Source: Pseudooceanicola pacificus
GTDB taxonomy: Bacteria > Pseudomonadota > Alphaproteobacteria > Rhodobacterales > Rhodobacteraceae
Reading direction: 5' to 3'
Length of the DNA: 64,000 nucleotides
NCBI RefSeq assembly: GCF_009789075.1
Contig: NZ_WNXQ01000003.1
Location: 372,001 to 436,000 of the forward strand
The position numbers were made by a program, and so were the translations under genes. The notes below the pieces were generated by a model that was given only the letters and a program-made list of their open reading frames with translations, was not told the DNA's origin and did no database searches. This document shows positions 51,493 through 60,799 of the stretch, in pieces (position 1 is the first letter of the stretch; every line of letters starts with the position of its first letter).

Positions 51493-52758
51493 ATGAGCGA
51501 CCACAAGGCAGAGAGCCCGACGCGGCGCGCCTTCCTGCAGGGCGCGGCGGGCGGGGCGGCGATGCTTGCGGCCGGGCCGGGCCGGGCCGAAGGGGGCGAT
51601 CCCCTGATCACCGAGGTCCAGCCCTGGGCCAACGGCTTTGGCGATGGTGTCGACGCCACGCCCTATGGCCTGCCCATCGAGTACGAGGCCGACGTGATCC
51701 GCCGCAACGTGCCCTGGCTGACGGCCGATCCGATATCCTCGATCAACTTCACCCCGATCCATGCGCTGGACGGCACGATCACCCCGCAGGGCTGCGCCTT
51801 CGAGCGTCACCATTCCGGCGCGATCGAGTTGCGGAAAGAGGATTATCGTTTGATGATCAATGGCCTGGTGGACACTCCTCTGGTGTTTACCTACGCCGAT
51901 CTGGAACGGTTCCCGCGCCAGAACCACGTCTATTTCTGCGAATGCGCGGCGAATACGGGCATGGAATGGGCCGGTGCCCAGCTGAACGGCGCCCAGTTCA
52001 CCCACGGCATGATCCACAACATGGAATATACCGGCGTTCCCCTGCGCACCCTGCTTGAAGAAGCTGGCGTAAGTCCCGAAGGAAAATGGATTTATGTCGA
52101 AGGCGCCGATGCGTCGTCCAACGGGCGCTCGATCCCGATGGACAAGGCGATGGACGATGTCCTGGTGGCCTTCAAGGCCAATGGCGAGGCGCTGCGCAAG
52201 GAACATGGCTATCCGGTGCGCCTTGTCGTGCCCGGCTGGGAAGGCAACATGTGGGTCAAGTGGCTGCGCCGGATCGAGGTCGGGGACCAGCCCTGGGAAA
52301 GCCGCGAAGAGACGTCGAAATATACCGACACCCTCGCCGACGGCACCAGCCGCCGGTTCACCTGGGTGATGGATGCGAAATCCGTGATCACCTCGCCCTC
52401 GCCGCAGGCGCCGATCACGCATGGGCATGGTCCGCTGGTGATCACCGGGCTGGCCTGGTCGGGCCACGGGGCGATCAAGCGGGTCGACGTGTCCAAGGAC
52501 GGCGGCAAGACCTGGGAGACGGCGCGCCTGGCGAAACCCGGTGAAACCAAGGCCCTGGCGCGCTTCTACCTGGATACCGAGTGGAACGGCGAAGAGATGC
52601 TGCTGCAATCCCGCGCGATGGACGAGACCGGCTATGTCCAGCCGACCAAGGCCATGCTGCGTGCAGTGCGGGGCGAGAATTCGGTCTATCACAACAACTG
52701 CATCCAGACCTGGTGGGTCAAGGACAACGGGGAGGCCGAGAATGTCGAAGTCTCTTAA
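51493..52758 (+). CDS. soxC: SoxC, molybdenum subunit of sulfane dehydrogenase
   Basis: 421 residues starting MSDHKAESPTRRAFLQGAAG, a Tat signal with RRAFLQ. GAAAGGAGG lies upstream. It is a sulfite oxidase-type molybdopterin enzyme. VYFCECAANTGMEWAGAQ contains the molybdenum-ligating Cys, expected at C151, and C149 lies two residues before it. A C-terminal dimerisation domain has GHGPLVITGLAWSGHGAIKRVDVS. With SoxD it oxidises the remaining sulfane sulfur on SoxY by six electrons, which makes the pathway complete to sulfate without sulfur globules. Its 3' end overlaps soxD by 17 bp. Confidence 0.96.
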   Translation: MSDHKAESPTRRAFLQGAAGGAAMLAAGPGRAEGGDPLITEVQPWANGFGDGVDATPYGLPIEYEADVIRRNVPWLTADPISSINFTPIHALDGTITPQGCAFERHHSGAIELRKEDYRLMINGLVDTPLVFTYADLERFPRQNHVYFCECAANTGMEWAGAQLNGAQFTHGMIHNMEYTGVPLRTLLEEAGVSPEGKWIYVEGADASSNGRSIPMDKAMDDVLVAFKANGEALRKEHGYPVRLVVPGWEGNMWVKWLRRIEVGDQPWESREETSKYTDTLADGTSRRFTWVMDAKSVITSPSPQAPITHGHGPLVITGLAWSGHGAIKRVDVSKDGGKTWETARLAKPGETKALARFYLDTEWNGEEMLLQSRAMDETGYVQPTKAMLRAVRGENSVYHNNCIQTWWVKDNGEAENVEVS

Positions 52759-53998
52759 ACTTTTCGCCGCTGCGGGCGCGGGCACGGCTGTCGTGCTGGG
52801 CGCCGCGGTCTTCATGGCCGACGGCCATATCGTGCATCCACCCGCCGCCAGCGTGAAAACCGCTGTGCAAGCATTTGATAAAGTGGAGCAATCCACAGAA
52901 GGTCAGGCTGCCGCCGTCGCCACGCAACAACCGGCCGCAGAGGCCGAACCCTCTGGCCTTGTCGCCGCCGCCCATGCCGAAGAGATGCCGGTGCGCAAGC
53001 TGGGCTTGGGCCGGCCTGCGCTGCCCGAGGAAATCGCGGCCTGGGACCTCGACGTGCGCCCCGATGGCCAGGGTCTGCCCGAAGGGTCCGGCGATGTCTG
53101 GACCGGGGACGAGATATTTTCGGAACGGTGCGCCTCGTGCCACGGCGATTTCGCCGAGGGGCGTGGCAACTGGCCCAAGCTGGCCGGGGGCATGGACACG
53201 CTCGCCGACAAGGACCCGCTCAAGACCGTGGGCAGCTACTGGCCCTACCTCACCACGACCTGGGATTATGTCCACCGTTCGATGCCCTTTGGCGACGCGC
53301 AGACGCTCAGCCCCGACGAGGTCTATGCCGTGGTGGCCTATATCCTCTATTCCAACGATATCGTGGACGAGGATTTCACCCTGTCGAACGAGAACCTGCT
53401 CGACATCGCGATGCCCAATGCCGATGGCTTCATCCTCGACGACCGACCGCAGACGGAATATCCGCAATGGACCGGCGAACCCTGCATGGACAACTGCAAG
53501 GACAATGTCGCGATCACCATGCGCGCCGCCGTGCTGGACGTGACGCCGGATGACGGCACCGACGCGGCGGTGGAGGAGGCCAGCGCCGAGGCGGCCGAGT
53601 CACCTGCCGAGGCACCAGCGGCCGCGCCGCAGGACACCGGCGCCGAGGCCCCCGCCGGCGATGCAGCGGCGATCGACATGGCGCTGGCGGGCGAGGGCGA
53701 GAAGGTGTTCCGCAAGTGCAAGGCCTGCCACCAGGTGGGCGAGGGCGCGCAGAACCGCACCGGGCCCGAGTTGAACGGCATTGTCGGACGCACTGCCGGG
53801 GCCATCGACGGGTTCCGCTATTCGCCGGCGATGCAGAAGCTCGCCGATGGCGGCGCGGTCTGGGATGTCGAGGCGCTGCACGGGTTCCTGGCCGATCCCA
53901 AGGGCTATCTGCCCGGGACCAAGATGTCCTTCACCGGCCTCAGGAAGCAGGGCGACCTGGACGCGGTGATCGAATACCTCAAGACCTTCGGCGGCTGA
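52742..53998 (+). CDS. soxD: SoxD, dihaem cytochrome c subunit of sulfane dehydrogenase
   Basis: 418 residues from ATG 52742, inside the end of soxC, so translation is coupled. The N-terminus MSKSLKLFAAAGAGTAVVLG is a signal peptide or anchor. Two haem motifs: CASCHGD (130-134) in the first cytochrome domain and CKACHQ (326-330) in the second. The two are separated by an alanine/glutamate/proline-rich linker (about 270-315). It passes electrons from SoxC to cytochrome c. Not all SoxD proteins have both haems, so the intact second domain is worth noting. It is the last sox gene present: clpP follows, with no soxE-H. Confidence 0.95.
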   Translation: MSKSLKLFAAAGAGTAVVLGAAVFMADGHIVHPPAASVKTAVQAFDKVEQSTEGQAAAVATQQPAAEAEPSGLVAAAHAEEMPVRKLGLGRPALPEEIAAWDLDVRPDGQGLPEGSGDVWTGDEIFSERCASCHGDFAEGRGNWPKLAGGMDTLADKDPLKTVGSYWPYLTTTWDYVHRSMPFGDAQTLSPDEVYAVVAYILYSNDIVDEDFTLSNENLLDIAMPNADGFILDDRPQTEYPQWTGEPCMDNCKDNVAITMRAAVLDVTPDDGTDAAVEEASAEAAESPAEAPAAAPQDTGAEAPAGDAAAIDMALAGEGEKVFRKCKACHQVGEGAQNRTGPELNGIVGRTAGAIDGFRYSPAMQKLADGGAVWDVEALHGFLADPKGYLPGTKMSFTGLRKQGDLDAVIEYLKTFGG

Positions 53999-54104
53999 CC
54001 CCGGCCGCCGCGGGGCACAGGCCATTGCGAATGGGCCCCTCTCGCCTTTGTGTCATCGGCAGAGACAGAAGGCCCTGCGCGGGGCCATTATGTCCGACCC
54101 GCTC

Positions 54105-54162
54105 TTGCAGCCCCTCTCGGGCGTGACTAAGACTCTCTTAGGAACTGATCGCTAGGGATCAG
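54105..54162 (+). promoter_or_regulatory. Possible clpP promoter and leader hairpin
   Basis: TTGCAG (54105-54110) and TAAGAC (54128-54133) are 17 bp apart and form a weak sigma-70-like promoter. A leader hairpin CTGATC / GATCAG with a six-base loop lies at 54145-54162, 26 bp before the start codon. No clear sigma-32 consensus. Confidence 0.35.
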
Positions 54163-54187
54163 AAGTGCACAAGCAGGCAGGTCGGAC

Positions 54188-54817
54188 ATGAAAGATCCAG
54201 CAGAATTCTACATGAACACGCTTGTTCCGATGGTGGTCGAACAGACCAGCCGGGGCGAGCGCGCATATGACATCTTTTCGCGCCTGCTGAAGGAGCGGAT
54301 CATCTTCGTGTCCGGGCCGGTGCATGACGGCATGTCCAGCCTCATCGTGGCGCAGCTGCTCCACCTGGAGGCAGAGAACCCGTCCAAGGAAATCTCGATG
54401 TATATCAACTCGCCCGGCGGCGTGGTGACCTCGGGTCTGTCGATCTACGACACGATGCAATACATCAAGCCCAAGGTCGCGACGCTGGTGATCGGGCAGG
54501 CGGCCTCGATGGGCTCGCTCCTGCTGACGGCGGGCGAAAAGGGCATGCGCTCCTCGCTGCCGAACAGCCGGATCATGGTGCACCAGCCCTCGGGCGGCTA
54601 CCAGGGCCAGGCGACGGACATCATGATCCACGCCGAAGAGACGCTGAAGCTCAAGCGCCGGCTGAATGAGATTTACGTGAAACACACCGGTCAGGATCTG
54701 GAAACGGTCGAGCGCGCGCTGGAGCGCGACAACTTCATGTCGCCGGAAGACGCCAAGGAATGGGGACTGATCGACGAAATCGTCGAAAGCCGTTCCAAGG
54801 TCGAAGGCGACTCGTGA
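54188..54817 (+). CDS. clpP: ATP-dependent Clp protease proteolytic subunit
   Basis: 209-residue serine peptidase that forms the tetradecameric chamber served by ClpX or ClpA. Catalytic S107 is in GQAASMGS, H132 is in IMVHQPSGG, and the Asp is expected near 181. The N-terminal [20 protein letters not shown] has no long propeptide. It precedes clpX on the same strand, but an intrinsic terminator stands between them, so the two can be expressed in unequal amounts. Confidence 0.98.
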   Translation: MKDPAEFYMNTLVPMVVEQTSRGERAYDIFSRLLKERIIFVSGPVHDGMSSLIVAQLLHLEAENPSKEISMYINSPGGVVTSGLSIYDTMQYIKPKVATLVIGQAASMGSLLLTAGEKGMRSSLPNSRIMVHQPSGGYQGQATDIMIHAEETLKLKRRLNEIYVKHTGQDLETVERALERDNFMSPEDAKEWGLIDEIVESRSKVEGDS

Positions 54818-54821
54818 TCGG

Positions 54822-54854
54822 ATTGCTTCACAAGTGACTTTGTGAAGCAATTTT
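54822..54854 (+). terminator. Intrinsic terminator between clpP and clpX
   Basis: 12-bp perfect stem ATTGCTTCACAA / TTGTGAAGCAAT with a six-base loop and a TTTT tail, starting 5 bp after the clpP stop. A TTGACA at 54853-54858 just after it may be the -35 of a separate clpX promoter, although no convincing -10 was seen. Confidence 0.75.
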
Positions 54855-54956
54855 GACATTGTGGACTGTGGGGGGCTGCCCTAGTCTGCTTGGAAATACG
54901 GGTCTGGGTGGGCCTACCGAAGACCGGGAAAGCCCATCCAGGGCGAAAGGTACAAG

Positions 54957-56222
54957 ATGGCGAACAATTCGGGTAGCGACAGCAAAAATACGCTCTACTG
55001 CAGTTTCTGCGGCAAGAGCCAGCACGAAGTACGCAAGCTGATCGCGGGTCCCACGGTGTTCATCTGCGACGAATGCGTCGAACTCTGCATGGACATCATC
55101 CGCGAGGAAACGAAGTCCACCGGGCTGAAAAGCTCGGACGGGGTGCCGACGCCGCAGGACATCTGCAACGTGCTCGACGATTACGTCATCGGGCAGAAGA
55201 TCGCCAAGCGGGTGCTCTCGGTCGCGGTGCACAACCATTACAAGCGCCTGAACCACTCGCAGAAATCGGGCGAAATCGAACTCGCCAAATCCAACATCCT
55301 GCTGATCGGGCCGACGGGCTGCGGCAAGACGCTGCTGGCCCAGACGCTGGCGCGCATCCTCGACGTGCCGTTCACCATGGCCGATGCCACCACGCTGACC
55401 GAAGCGGGCTATGTGGGCGAGGATGTGGAAAACATCATCCTCAAGCTGCTCCAGGCCTCGGAATACAATGTCGAGCGGGCGCAGCGCGGCATCGTCTATA
55501 TCGACGAGGTCGACAAGATCACCCGCAAGTCGGAAAACCCCTCGATCACCCGCGACGTGTCGGGCGAGGGCGTGCAGCAAGCCCTGCTGAAGCTGATGGA
55601 AGGCACTGTCGCCTCTGTCCCGCCGCAGGGCGGGCGCAAGCATCCGCAGCAGGAATTCCTGCAGGTCGACACCACGAACATCCTGTTCATCTGCGGCGGG
55701 GCCTTTGCCGGCCTCGACCGGATCATCGCGCAGCGCGGCAAGGGCTCGGCCATGGGCTTTGGCGCCGATGTGCGCGACAATGACGAACGCGGTGTGGGCG
55801 AAATCTTCAAGGATCTCGAACCCGAGGATCTGCTGAAATTCGGCCTGATCCCGGAATTTGTCGGCCGTCTGCCGGTTCTGGCAACGCTGGAAGACCTGGA
55901 CGAAGACGCCCTGGTCACCATCCTGACCGAACCCAAGAACGCCCTGGTCAAGCAGTACCAGCGCCTGTTCGAACTGGAAGGCGCGCAGCTGACCTTTACC
56001 GACGACGCGCTCAAGGCGATCGCCAAGCGGGCCATCGCCCGCAAGACCGGCGCCCGCGGCCTGCGCTCGATCCTGGAGGACATCCTGCTCGACACCATGT
56101 TCGACCTGCCCAGCATGTCGAACGTCGAAGAGGTGGTCGTGAACGAAGAGGCCGTGACCTCGGAAGCCGCGCCGCTGATGATCTATGCCGACAGCAAGAA
56201 AGAGGGCGCCTCGGCCGGCTGA
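54957..56222 (+). CDS. clpX: ATP-dependent Clp protease ATP-binding subunit ClpX
   Basis: 421-residue AAA+ unfoldase. N-terminal zinc finger cysteines C15, C18, C37 and C40 are present (CSFCGK and CDECVELC). Walker A is GPTGCGKT (about 119-126), and Walker B is VYIDEVDK (about 180-187). Sensor 2 is KTGARGLRS near 363-371. The length fits the bacterial norm. It feeds substrates to ClpP, and in Alphaproteobacteria it degrades cell-cycle regulators such as CtrA. It ends at a strong terminator. Confidence 0.98.
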   Translation: MANNSGSDSKNTLYCSFCGKSQHEVRKLIAGPTVFICDECVELCMDIIREETKSTGLKSSDGVPTPQDICNVLDDYVIGQKIAKRVLSVAVHNHYKRLNHSQKSGEIELAKSNILLIGPTGCGKTLLAQTLARILDVPFTMADATTLTEAGYVGEDVENIILKLLQASEYNVERAQRGIVYIDEVDKITRKSENPSITRDVSGEGVQQALLKLMEGTVASVPPQGGRKHPQQEFLQVDTTNILFICGGAFAGLDRIIAQRGKGSAMGFGADVRDNDERGVGEIFKDLEPEDLLKFGLIPEFVGRLPVLATLEDLDEDALVTILTEPKNALVKQYQRLFELEGAQLTFTDDALKAIAKRAIARKTGARGLRSILEDILLDTMFDLPSMSNVEEVVVNEEAVTSEAAPLMIYADSKKEGASAG

Positions 56223-56249
56223 CCGGCTCGACGCTGCGACCCGCGCCAC

Positions 56250-56281
56250 AAACCGCCCGTGCATCGCTGCACGGGCGGTTT
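56250..56281 (+). terminator. Intrinsic terminator after clpX
   Basis: 14-bp perfect stem AAACCGCCCGTGCA / TGCACGGGCGGTTT with loop TCGC. The TTT at the stem base serves as the U-tract. It starts 28 bp after the clpX stop. Confidence 0.8.
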
Positions 56282-56374
56282 CGCATTCTGCGCGCCCCTG
56301 TCGCACGGCGGCGCTGGACGGGCAGGGGCACCGGCCCGATAGTGGCGCCATCAGTGCAACAGGCGGAGGCGGCA

Positions 56375-56758
56375 ATGGCGCATCGCAGGATTTCGTCCGG
56401 GGGGCCCTACGAGGCCAGGATCGGCTATTGCCGCGCGGTTGTGACCGGCGACGGCTGGGTGCATGTGGCGGGATCGACCGGCGCGGACCCGCAGACCGGC
56501 GAGGTGCCCGATGACGTGGTCGCCCAGTGCCGCAACACCCTGGCCAAGATCGCCGCCGCGCTGGACGAGGCCGGGGCCACATGGGCCGATGTCGTCCGCG
56601 TCCACTACATCCTGCCCAGGGCCGCCGATTTCGAACCCTGCTGGCCCTTGCTGGCCGAAATCTTCGGCCCCAATCCGCCCGCCGCCACGATGATCGAGGC
56701 GGGGCTGCTCGACCCGGTTTTCCGCATCGAGATCGAGGTGACGGCAAAGATCGGTTGA
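56375..56758 (+). CDS. RidA (YjgF/UK114) family protein
   Basis: 127 residues starting [20 protein letters not shown], with GGAGG upstream. An in-frame GTG 33 bp earlier is less likely. The chorismate-mutase-like fold has [11 protein letters not shown] (about 33-43) and the C-terminal [21 protein letters not shown] (about 103-123). The arginine that binds imines in RidA is normally in the RxxV or IEVEAIA region. Here VFRIEIEV provides R116. RidA proteins hydrolyse reactive enamines such as those made by PLP enzymes. The exact subgroup is unclear. Confidence 0.88.
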   Translation: MAHRRISSGGPYEARIGYCRAVVTGDGWVHVAGSTGADPQTGEVPDDVVAQCRNTLAKIAAALDEAGATWADVVRVHYILPRAADFEPCWPLLAEIFGPNPPAATMIEAGLLDPVFRIEIEVTAKIG

Positions 56759-56838
56759 GGCCACGCGCCGCGGGCCTATCCACTGGACCTTGCCGCAGCG
56801 ATCGGTCATATCAGGGGTGGAATTTCTCGGAGGCGTCC

Positions 56839-57222
56839 ATGGGCATTCTCAACACCCTTCTGCGCGCGGTCACCTGGTGGAACGGCTCCACCATCAACAC
56901 CGCGCTCTACACCCGCCGCTTCGGCAAGAAGGTGGGCGAGGACGATCAGGGCAACGTCTTTTACGAGACGGCCGACGGCAAGCGCCGTTGGGTGATCTTC
57001 AACGGCGAGGCCGAGGCAAGCCGCGTGAGCCCCGACTGGCACGGCTGGCTGCACCACACCTTTGACGAAACGCCCAGCCAGGCGCCGCTGACCCACAAGG
57101 CCTGGGAAAAGCCGCACCAGGAAAACCTAACCGGCACCCCGCAGGCCTATGCGCCGATTGGCTCCATCCGTCGCCCCGATCCGGCCCCGCGCCGCGATTA
57201 CGAGGCGTGGAGCCCGGAATAA
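56839..57222 (+). CDS. NDUFA12-family NADH:ubiquinone oxidoreductase accessory protein
   Basis: 127 residues starting [20 protein letters not shown], with CTCGGAGG upstream. It has the family pattern [28 protein letters not shown] (about 18-45, shown in part), then [25 protein letters not shown] (about 49-72) and [15 protein letters not shown]. It is the bacterial form of an accessory subunit of complex I found in Alphaproteobacteria and mitochondria. It is soluble, with no membrane helix. It lies with the mlaD and DUF2155 genes in an order well conserved in Rhodobacterales. Confidence 0.93.
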   Translation: MGILNTLLRAVTWWNGSTINTALYTRRFGKKVGEDDQGNVFYETADGKRRWVIFNGEAEASRVSPDWHGWLHHTFDETPSQAPLTHKAWEKPHQENLTGTPQAYAPIGSIRRPDPAPRRDYEAWSPE

Positions 57223-57228
57223 TCCCGC

Positions 57229-57687
57229 ATGGCCAGTGAAACCACCGAGATCGTCGTCGGCGGGGCCGTGCTGGCCCTTGCCATCGGGTTCGGCGTCTAT
57301 GCCAGCCAGGCCGCAGGGTTTTCGACCAGCACGGCGGGCTACACGCTCAACGCCTCGTTCCGTTCGGCCGAGGGGGTGCAGGTCGGCACCGATGTCCGGC
57401 TGGCCGGGGTCAAGATCGGCACCGTCACCGGGATCGAGCTGAACCCCAAGACCTTCCGCGCGGTGACCTCCTTCTCGATCGCCAACGGCATCGAGATCCC
57501 CGACGACAGCGCCGTCCTCGTCAGCTCCGAAGGGCTGCTTGGCGGCAATTTCATCGAGATCAGCCCCGGCGGGTCACCGATGAACTACACCGCGGGCGCC
57601 GAGATCGAGGACACACAGGGCGCCGTCAGCCTGATTTCGCTGCTGCTGAAATTTGTCGGCGGGAGCGGGGGGAGCTCGTCGGAATGA
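57229..57687 (+). CDS. mlaD: MlaD-family periplasmic lipid-transport protein
   Basis: 152 residues starting MASETTEIVVGGAVLALAIG, one N-terminal membrane helix (about 8-26). An MCE domain follows: YTLNASFRSAEGVQVGTDVRLAGVKIGTV (about 38-66, shown in part), with the typical VGLGGNFIEISPGG-like VSSEGLLGGNFIEISPGG (about 97-115). It is anchored in the inner membrane and forms hexameric rings that carry phospholipids between membranes in the Mla system. Here it is separated from any mlaEF genes, the usual state in this clade. Its stop overlaps the start of DUF2155 (ATGA). Confidence 0.92.
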   Translation: MASETTEIVVGGAVLALAIGFGVYASQAAGFSTSTAGYTLNASFRSAEGVQVGTDVRLAGVKIGTVTGIELNPKTFRAVTSFSIANGIEIPDDSAVLVSSEGLLGGNFIEISPGGSPMNYTAGAEIEDTQGAVSLISLLLKFVGGSGGSSSE

Positions 57688-58061
57688 TCCGTGCCGCCGC
57701 CCTTGCCCTGGCCCTGCTGGCCGGGCCCGCCGCCGCCGTCACCTCGGTGCTTGAGGAAGATGCCAGTTTGGGCCTGGGCGCCGAACTCAAGGCGCTGGAC
57801 AAGATCAACGGGCAGGTTTCGTCCTTCGAGATGCTGGCGGGCGGATCGGTGCAGATCGGCAAGCTGGTGATCCGGCTCAAGGAATGCCGCTACCCCCGGG
57901 ACAACCCGGATGGCGACGCCTTTGCCTTTCTCACGATCAGCGAACCGGCGAAATCGGAAACCCCGATCTTCGAGGGCTGGATGATCGCCTCGTCGCCCGC
58001 GCTGAACGCGCTGGATCATTTCCGCTACGACGTCTGGGTCCTGCGCTGCAAGACGCTCTGA
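57684..58061 (+). CDS. DUF2155 secreted protein
   Basis: 125 residues starting MIRAAALALALLAGPAAAVT with a signal peptide (cut near AAA-VT). The DUF2155 core is ALDKINGQVSSFEMLAGGSVQIGKLVIRLKECRYP (about 37-71, shown in part) and FEGWMIASSPALNALDHFRYDVWVLRC (about 95-121). A pair of cysteines (CRYP and RCKTL) may form a disulfide. The function is unknown, but its position after mlaD and NDUFA12 in Alphaproteobacteria suggests an envelope role. Its last 37 bp are shared, in opposite orientation, with the end of aat. Confidence 0.9.
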   Translation: MIRAAALALALLAGPAAAVTSVLEEDASLGLGAELKALDKINGQVSSFEMLAGGSVQIGKLVIRLKECRYPRDNPDGDAFAFLTISEPAKSETPIFEGWMIASSPALNALDHFRYDVWVLRCKTL

Positions 58062-58672
58062 GGGTCGCGCGGGATCGTCGGCGCGGTGAAATCCGCGCTG
58101 ACCTGCAACGCCTCGGCCAGCCGTGATCTGTACTCTGCCCGGCTGATTTCCTGCGCGCCCAGCGAGGCGAGGTGAGGGGTCACGAACTGGGTGTCGAACA
58201 GGGTGAACCCCGCGCTGTTCAACCGCTCCACCAGCCAGGCGAGCGCGATCTTGGACGCGTCCCGCTGGCGCGAGAACATGCTTTCGCCAAAGAACGCGCC
58301 GCCGATGGCCACGCCGTAGACCCCGCCGATCAGGGTGCCGTCGCGGGTCACTTCCAGCGAATGGGCGTGCCCCATGTCATGCAGGTCCTGATAGAGCCGG
58401 GCGATGGTCGTGTTGATCCAGGTCTCGGGCCGGTCGGCGCAGGCATCCACCACGCCCGCGAAATCGCGGTTCACCGTGACGCGGTAATCCATCCGGCGGA
58501 TCGTGCGCGCCAGCGAGCGCGAGATGCGGAACCCGTCCAGCGGAAAGACGCCGCGCCGCCGGGGATCGACCCAGAAGATATCGGGATCGTCGCGGTGTTC
58601 GGACATGGGAAAGACGCCCACGGCATAGGCATGCAGCAGCAGTTCCGGTGTCAGGCCGTCGTGATCTTTCAT
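58025..58672 (-). CDS. aat: Leucyl/phenylalanyl-tRNA--protein transferase
   Basis: 215 residues starting MKDHDGLTPELLLHAYAVGV, with a GGAGAC-type site upstream. It transfers Leu or Phe to N-terminal Lys/Arg of proteins, marking them for ClpS-ClpAP (N-degron pathway). Conserved: GVFPMSEHRDDPDIFWVDPRRRGVFPLDGF (about 19-48, shown in part), FAGVVDACADR, TWINTTIARLYQDLHDMGHAHSLE (about 83-106, shown in part), and GGVYGVAIGGAFFGESMFSRQRDASKIAL. It overlaps the 3' end of DUF2155 by 37 bp. It belongs to the conserved accBC-aat block. Confidence 0.97.
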   Translation of the reverse strand: MKDHDGLTPELLLHAYAVGVFPMSEHRDDPDIFWVDPRRRGVFPLDGFRISRSLARTIRRMDYRVTVNRDFAGVVDACADRPETWINTTIARLYQDLHDMGHAHSLEVTRDGTLIGGVYGVAIGGAFFGESMFSRQRDASKIALAWLVERLNSAGFTLFDTQFVTPHLASLGAQEISRAEYRSRLAEALQVSADFTAPTIPRDPQSVLQRRTQTS

Positions 58673-58767
58673 CCGCGTCGCAGTCTCCTTGCCGGGAATC
58701 TGCCACGGAGACATCGGAAATGCGAGAGGGCCCTGTGCCGCGGCGCTCAGGCGCGCGGCACGTCCCG

Positions 58768-60117
58768 TCAGCTTTCGAAGGTGCGTTCCAGCCAGCCTTC
58801 CAGCCAGTGGATGTTGTAGGTGCCGGACAGGATGTCGGGCTCCTGCAGCAGCGCGTGGAACAGCGGCACGGTGTTCTCGACCCCGTCGACGATCAGCTCG
58901 CCCAGGGCGCGGGACAGCCGGGCCAGCGCCTCGGGCCGGTCGCGGCCATGCACGATCAGCTTGCCGATCAGGCTGTCGTAATAGGGCGGGATCGAATAGC
59001 CGTCATAGAGTGCCGAATCCATCCGCACACCCAGCCCGCCGGGGGCGTGGTAATGGGTGATCCGCCCCGGGCGCGGCGCGAAATCGGGCAGGCGCTCGGC
59101 GTTGATGCGCACCTCGATGGCATGGCCGTTGATCGTCAGGTCGTCCTGGCTGAACGACAGGGGATAGCCCTCGGCCACGCGGATCTGCTCGCGCACCAGG
59201 TCGACGCCGAATATCGCCTCGGTCACCGGGTGTTCCACCTGAAGACGGGTGTTCATCTCGATGAAGTAGAATTCGCCGTTCTCGTACAGGAATTCGATGG
59301 TGCCCGCGCCGGAATAGCCGATCTCGGCCACGGCCTTGGCGCAGATGGCGCCGATCTCGGCCCGCAGCTCGGGGGTGATGACGGGGCCGGGGGCCTCTTC
59401 GAACACCTTCTGGTGGCGCCGCTGGAGCGAGCAGTCCCGCTCGCCCAGATGCACCGCATGGCCCTTGCCGTCGCCAAAGACCTGGATCTCGATATGGCGC
59501 GGTGTGGTCAGGTATTTTTCGATATAGACTTCGTCATTGCCAAAGGCCGCCTTGGCCTCGGCCCGGGCCGAGTGAAAGGCGCGTTCGATATCTGCCGCGG
59601 TCTTGGCGACCTTCATGCCGCGCCCGCCGCCGCCGGCGGTGGCCTTGATGATGACGGGATAGCCGATCTCGGCCCCGATGCGCTTGGCATCCTCCAGCGT
59701 GGGCACGCCGCCGTCCGATCCGGGCACGCAGGGCACGCCCAGGGCCTTCATCGTGTCCTTGGCGGTGATCTTGTCGCCCATGATGCGGATATGTTCCGCG
59801 CGCGGGCCGATGAAGGTCAGGCCGTGATCCTCGACGATCTGCACAAAGCCCGCGTTTTCCGACAGGAAGCCATAGCCCGGATGGATCGCCTGCGCGCCCG
59901 TGACCTCGCAGGCCGCGATGATCGAGGGGATGTGCAGGTAGCTGGCCGAGCTGGGCGGCGGGCCGATGCAGACGCTTTCGTCTGCCATGCGGACATGCAT
60001 CGCATCGGCGTCGGCGGTGGAATGGACCGCAACGCTGCGGATGCCCATTTCCCGTGCCGCGCGGATGACGCGAAGGGCGATTTCGCCGCGGTTGGCGATG
60101 AGGATCTTCTCGAACAT
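58768..60117 (-). CDS. accC: Acetyl-CoA carboxylase biotin carboxylase subunit
   Basis: 449 residues starting [23 protein letters not shown]-grasp enzyme that carboxylates biotin on AccB, the committed step of fatty acid synthesis. Motifs: [11 protein letters not shown] (about 82-92), the glycine-rich ATP loop [12 protein letters not shown] (about 159-170), [13 protein letters not shown] (about 236-248), [31 protein letters not shown] (about 276-306, shown in part) with the metal-binding Glu and catalytic Arg. It is separated by 10 bp from accB, on the same strand. Confidence 0.98.
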   Translation of the reverse strand: MFEKILIANRGEIALRVIRAAREMGIRSVAVHSTADADAMHVRMADESVCIGPPPSSASYLHIPSIIAACEVTGAQAIHPGYGFLSENAGFVQIVEDHGLTFIGPRAEHIRIMGDKITAKDTMKALGVPCVPGSDGGVPTLEDAKRIGAEIGYPVIIKATAGGGGRGMKVAKTAADIERAFHSARAEAKAAFGNDEVYIEKYLTTPRHIEIQVFGDGKGHAVHLGERDCSLQRRHQKVFEEAPGPVITPELRAEIGAICAKAVAEIGYSGAGTIEFLYENGEFYFIEMNTRLQVEHPVTEAIFGVDLVREQIRVAEGYPLSFSQDDLTINGHAIEVRINAERLPDFAPRPGRITHYHAPGGLGVRMDSALYDGYSIPPYYDSLIGKLIVHGRDRPEALARLSRALGELIVDGVENTVPLFHALLQEPDILSGTYNIHWLEGWLERTFES

Positions 60118-60127
60118 GCGAGCGGCC

Positions 60128-60610
60128 TTATTCGATGATCATCAGCGGGGCGCCGAATTCGACGGCGGCGCGGTCCTCGATCAGGATCCGCTTGACCGTC
60201 CCGCTGCGCGGCGCGGGGATGTGGTTCATCGTCTTCATGGCTTCGACGATCAGCAGGGTGTCGCCTTCGGACACCGTGTCGCCCACCTTGACGAAGGCAT
60301 CCGCGCCGGGTTCCGGCTGCAGATAGACCGTGCCCACCATCGGAGAGGTGACAGCGCCGGGATGGCTGGCCGGATCCTCGCCCGCGGCCTTGGCGGCGGG
60401 GGCCGCCGCAGGGGCGGGCGCGGCGGCGGCGGCCGGGGCGGCGGCCTGGACGGTGGTGACCACCTGCGTCTGGCGGCTGACCCGCACGTTCAGACTGTCG
60501 TCTTCTCCGTAATCGCGCTTGACCTGCAGTTCGGTCAGGTCGTTGTCGCGCAGCAGTTCAGCAAGCGCCCGGATAAAGGCGACGTCGTCGTCATGCGTCT
60601 TGTTGGTCAT
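60128..60610 (-). CDS. accB: Acetyl-CoA carboxylase biotin carboxyl carrier protein
   Basis: 160 residues starting [20 protein letters not shown]. The first 60 residues are a helical interaction domain. A flexible alanine/proline linker (about 55-75) follows, then an 80-residue biotinyl domain with EAMKTMNH, biotin on K126. GAGGA lies upstream. It carries carboxyl groups from AccC to AccAD. Cotranscribed with accC. Confidence 0.98.
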   Translation of the reverse strand: MTNKTHDDDVAFIRALAELLRDNDLTELQVKRDYGEDDSLNVRVSRQTQVVTTVQAAAPAAAAAPAPAAAPAAKAAGEDPASHPGAVTSPMVGTVYLQPEPGADAFVKVGDTVSEGDTLLIVEAMKTMNHIPAPRSGTVKRILIEDRAAVEFGAPLMIIE

Positions 60611-60740
60611 GCAGTCCTCAATCGGCAACCCCGGCCCTTCGTTTCGGGGCCTCTCGTGAATTGGCTGTCTTATAGGGGATGCGAGAGGGGGAGGAAAGCG
60701 GCCAGATCCCGCGATCAGGGCCGATTCGGCCATTCCCGGC

Positions 60741-60773
60741 AAAAGAGCCGCCCCGCGCGTTGGCGGAGCGGCC
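60741..60773 (-). terminator. Intrinsic terminator after the PRC-barrel gene
   Basis: On the minus strand a GCCGC / GCGGC stem, extended past one mismatch, is followed by TCTTTT, starting about 27 bp after the stop codon of the PRC gene. Confidence 0.6.
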
Positions 60774-60799
60774 CTATTGTGCACTGTCCTGGCCCGGGG

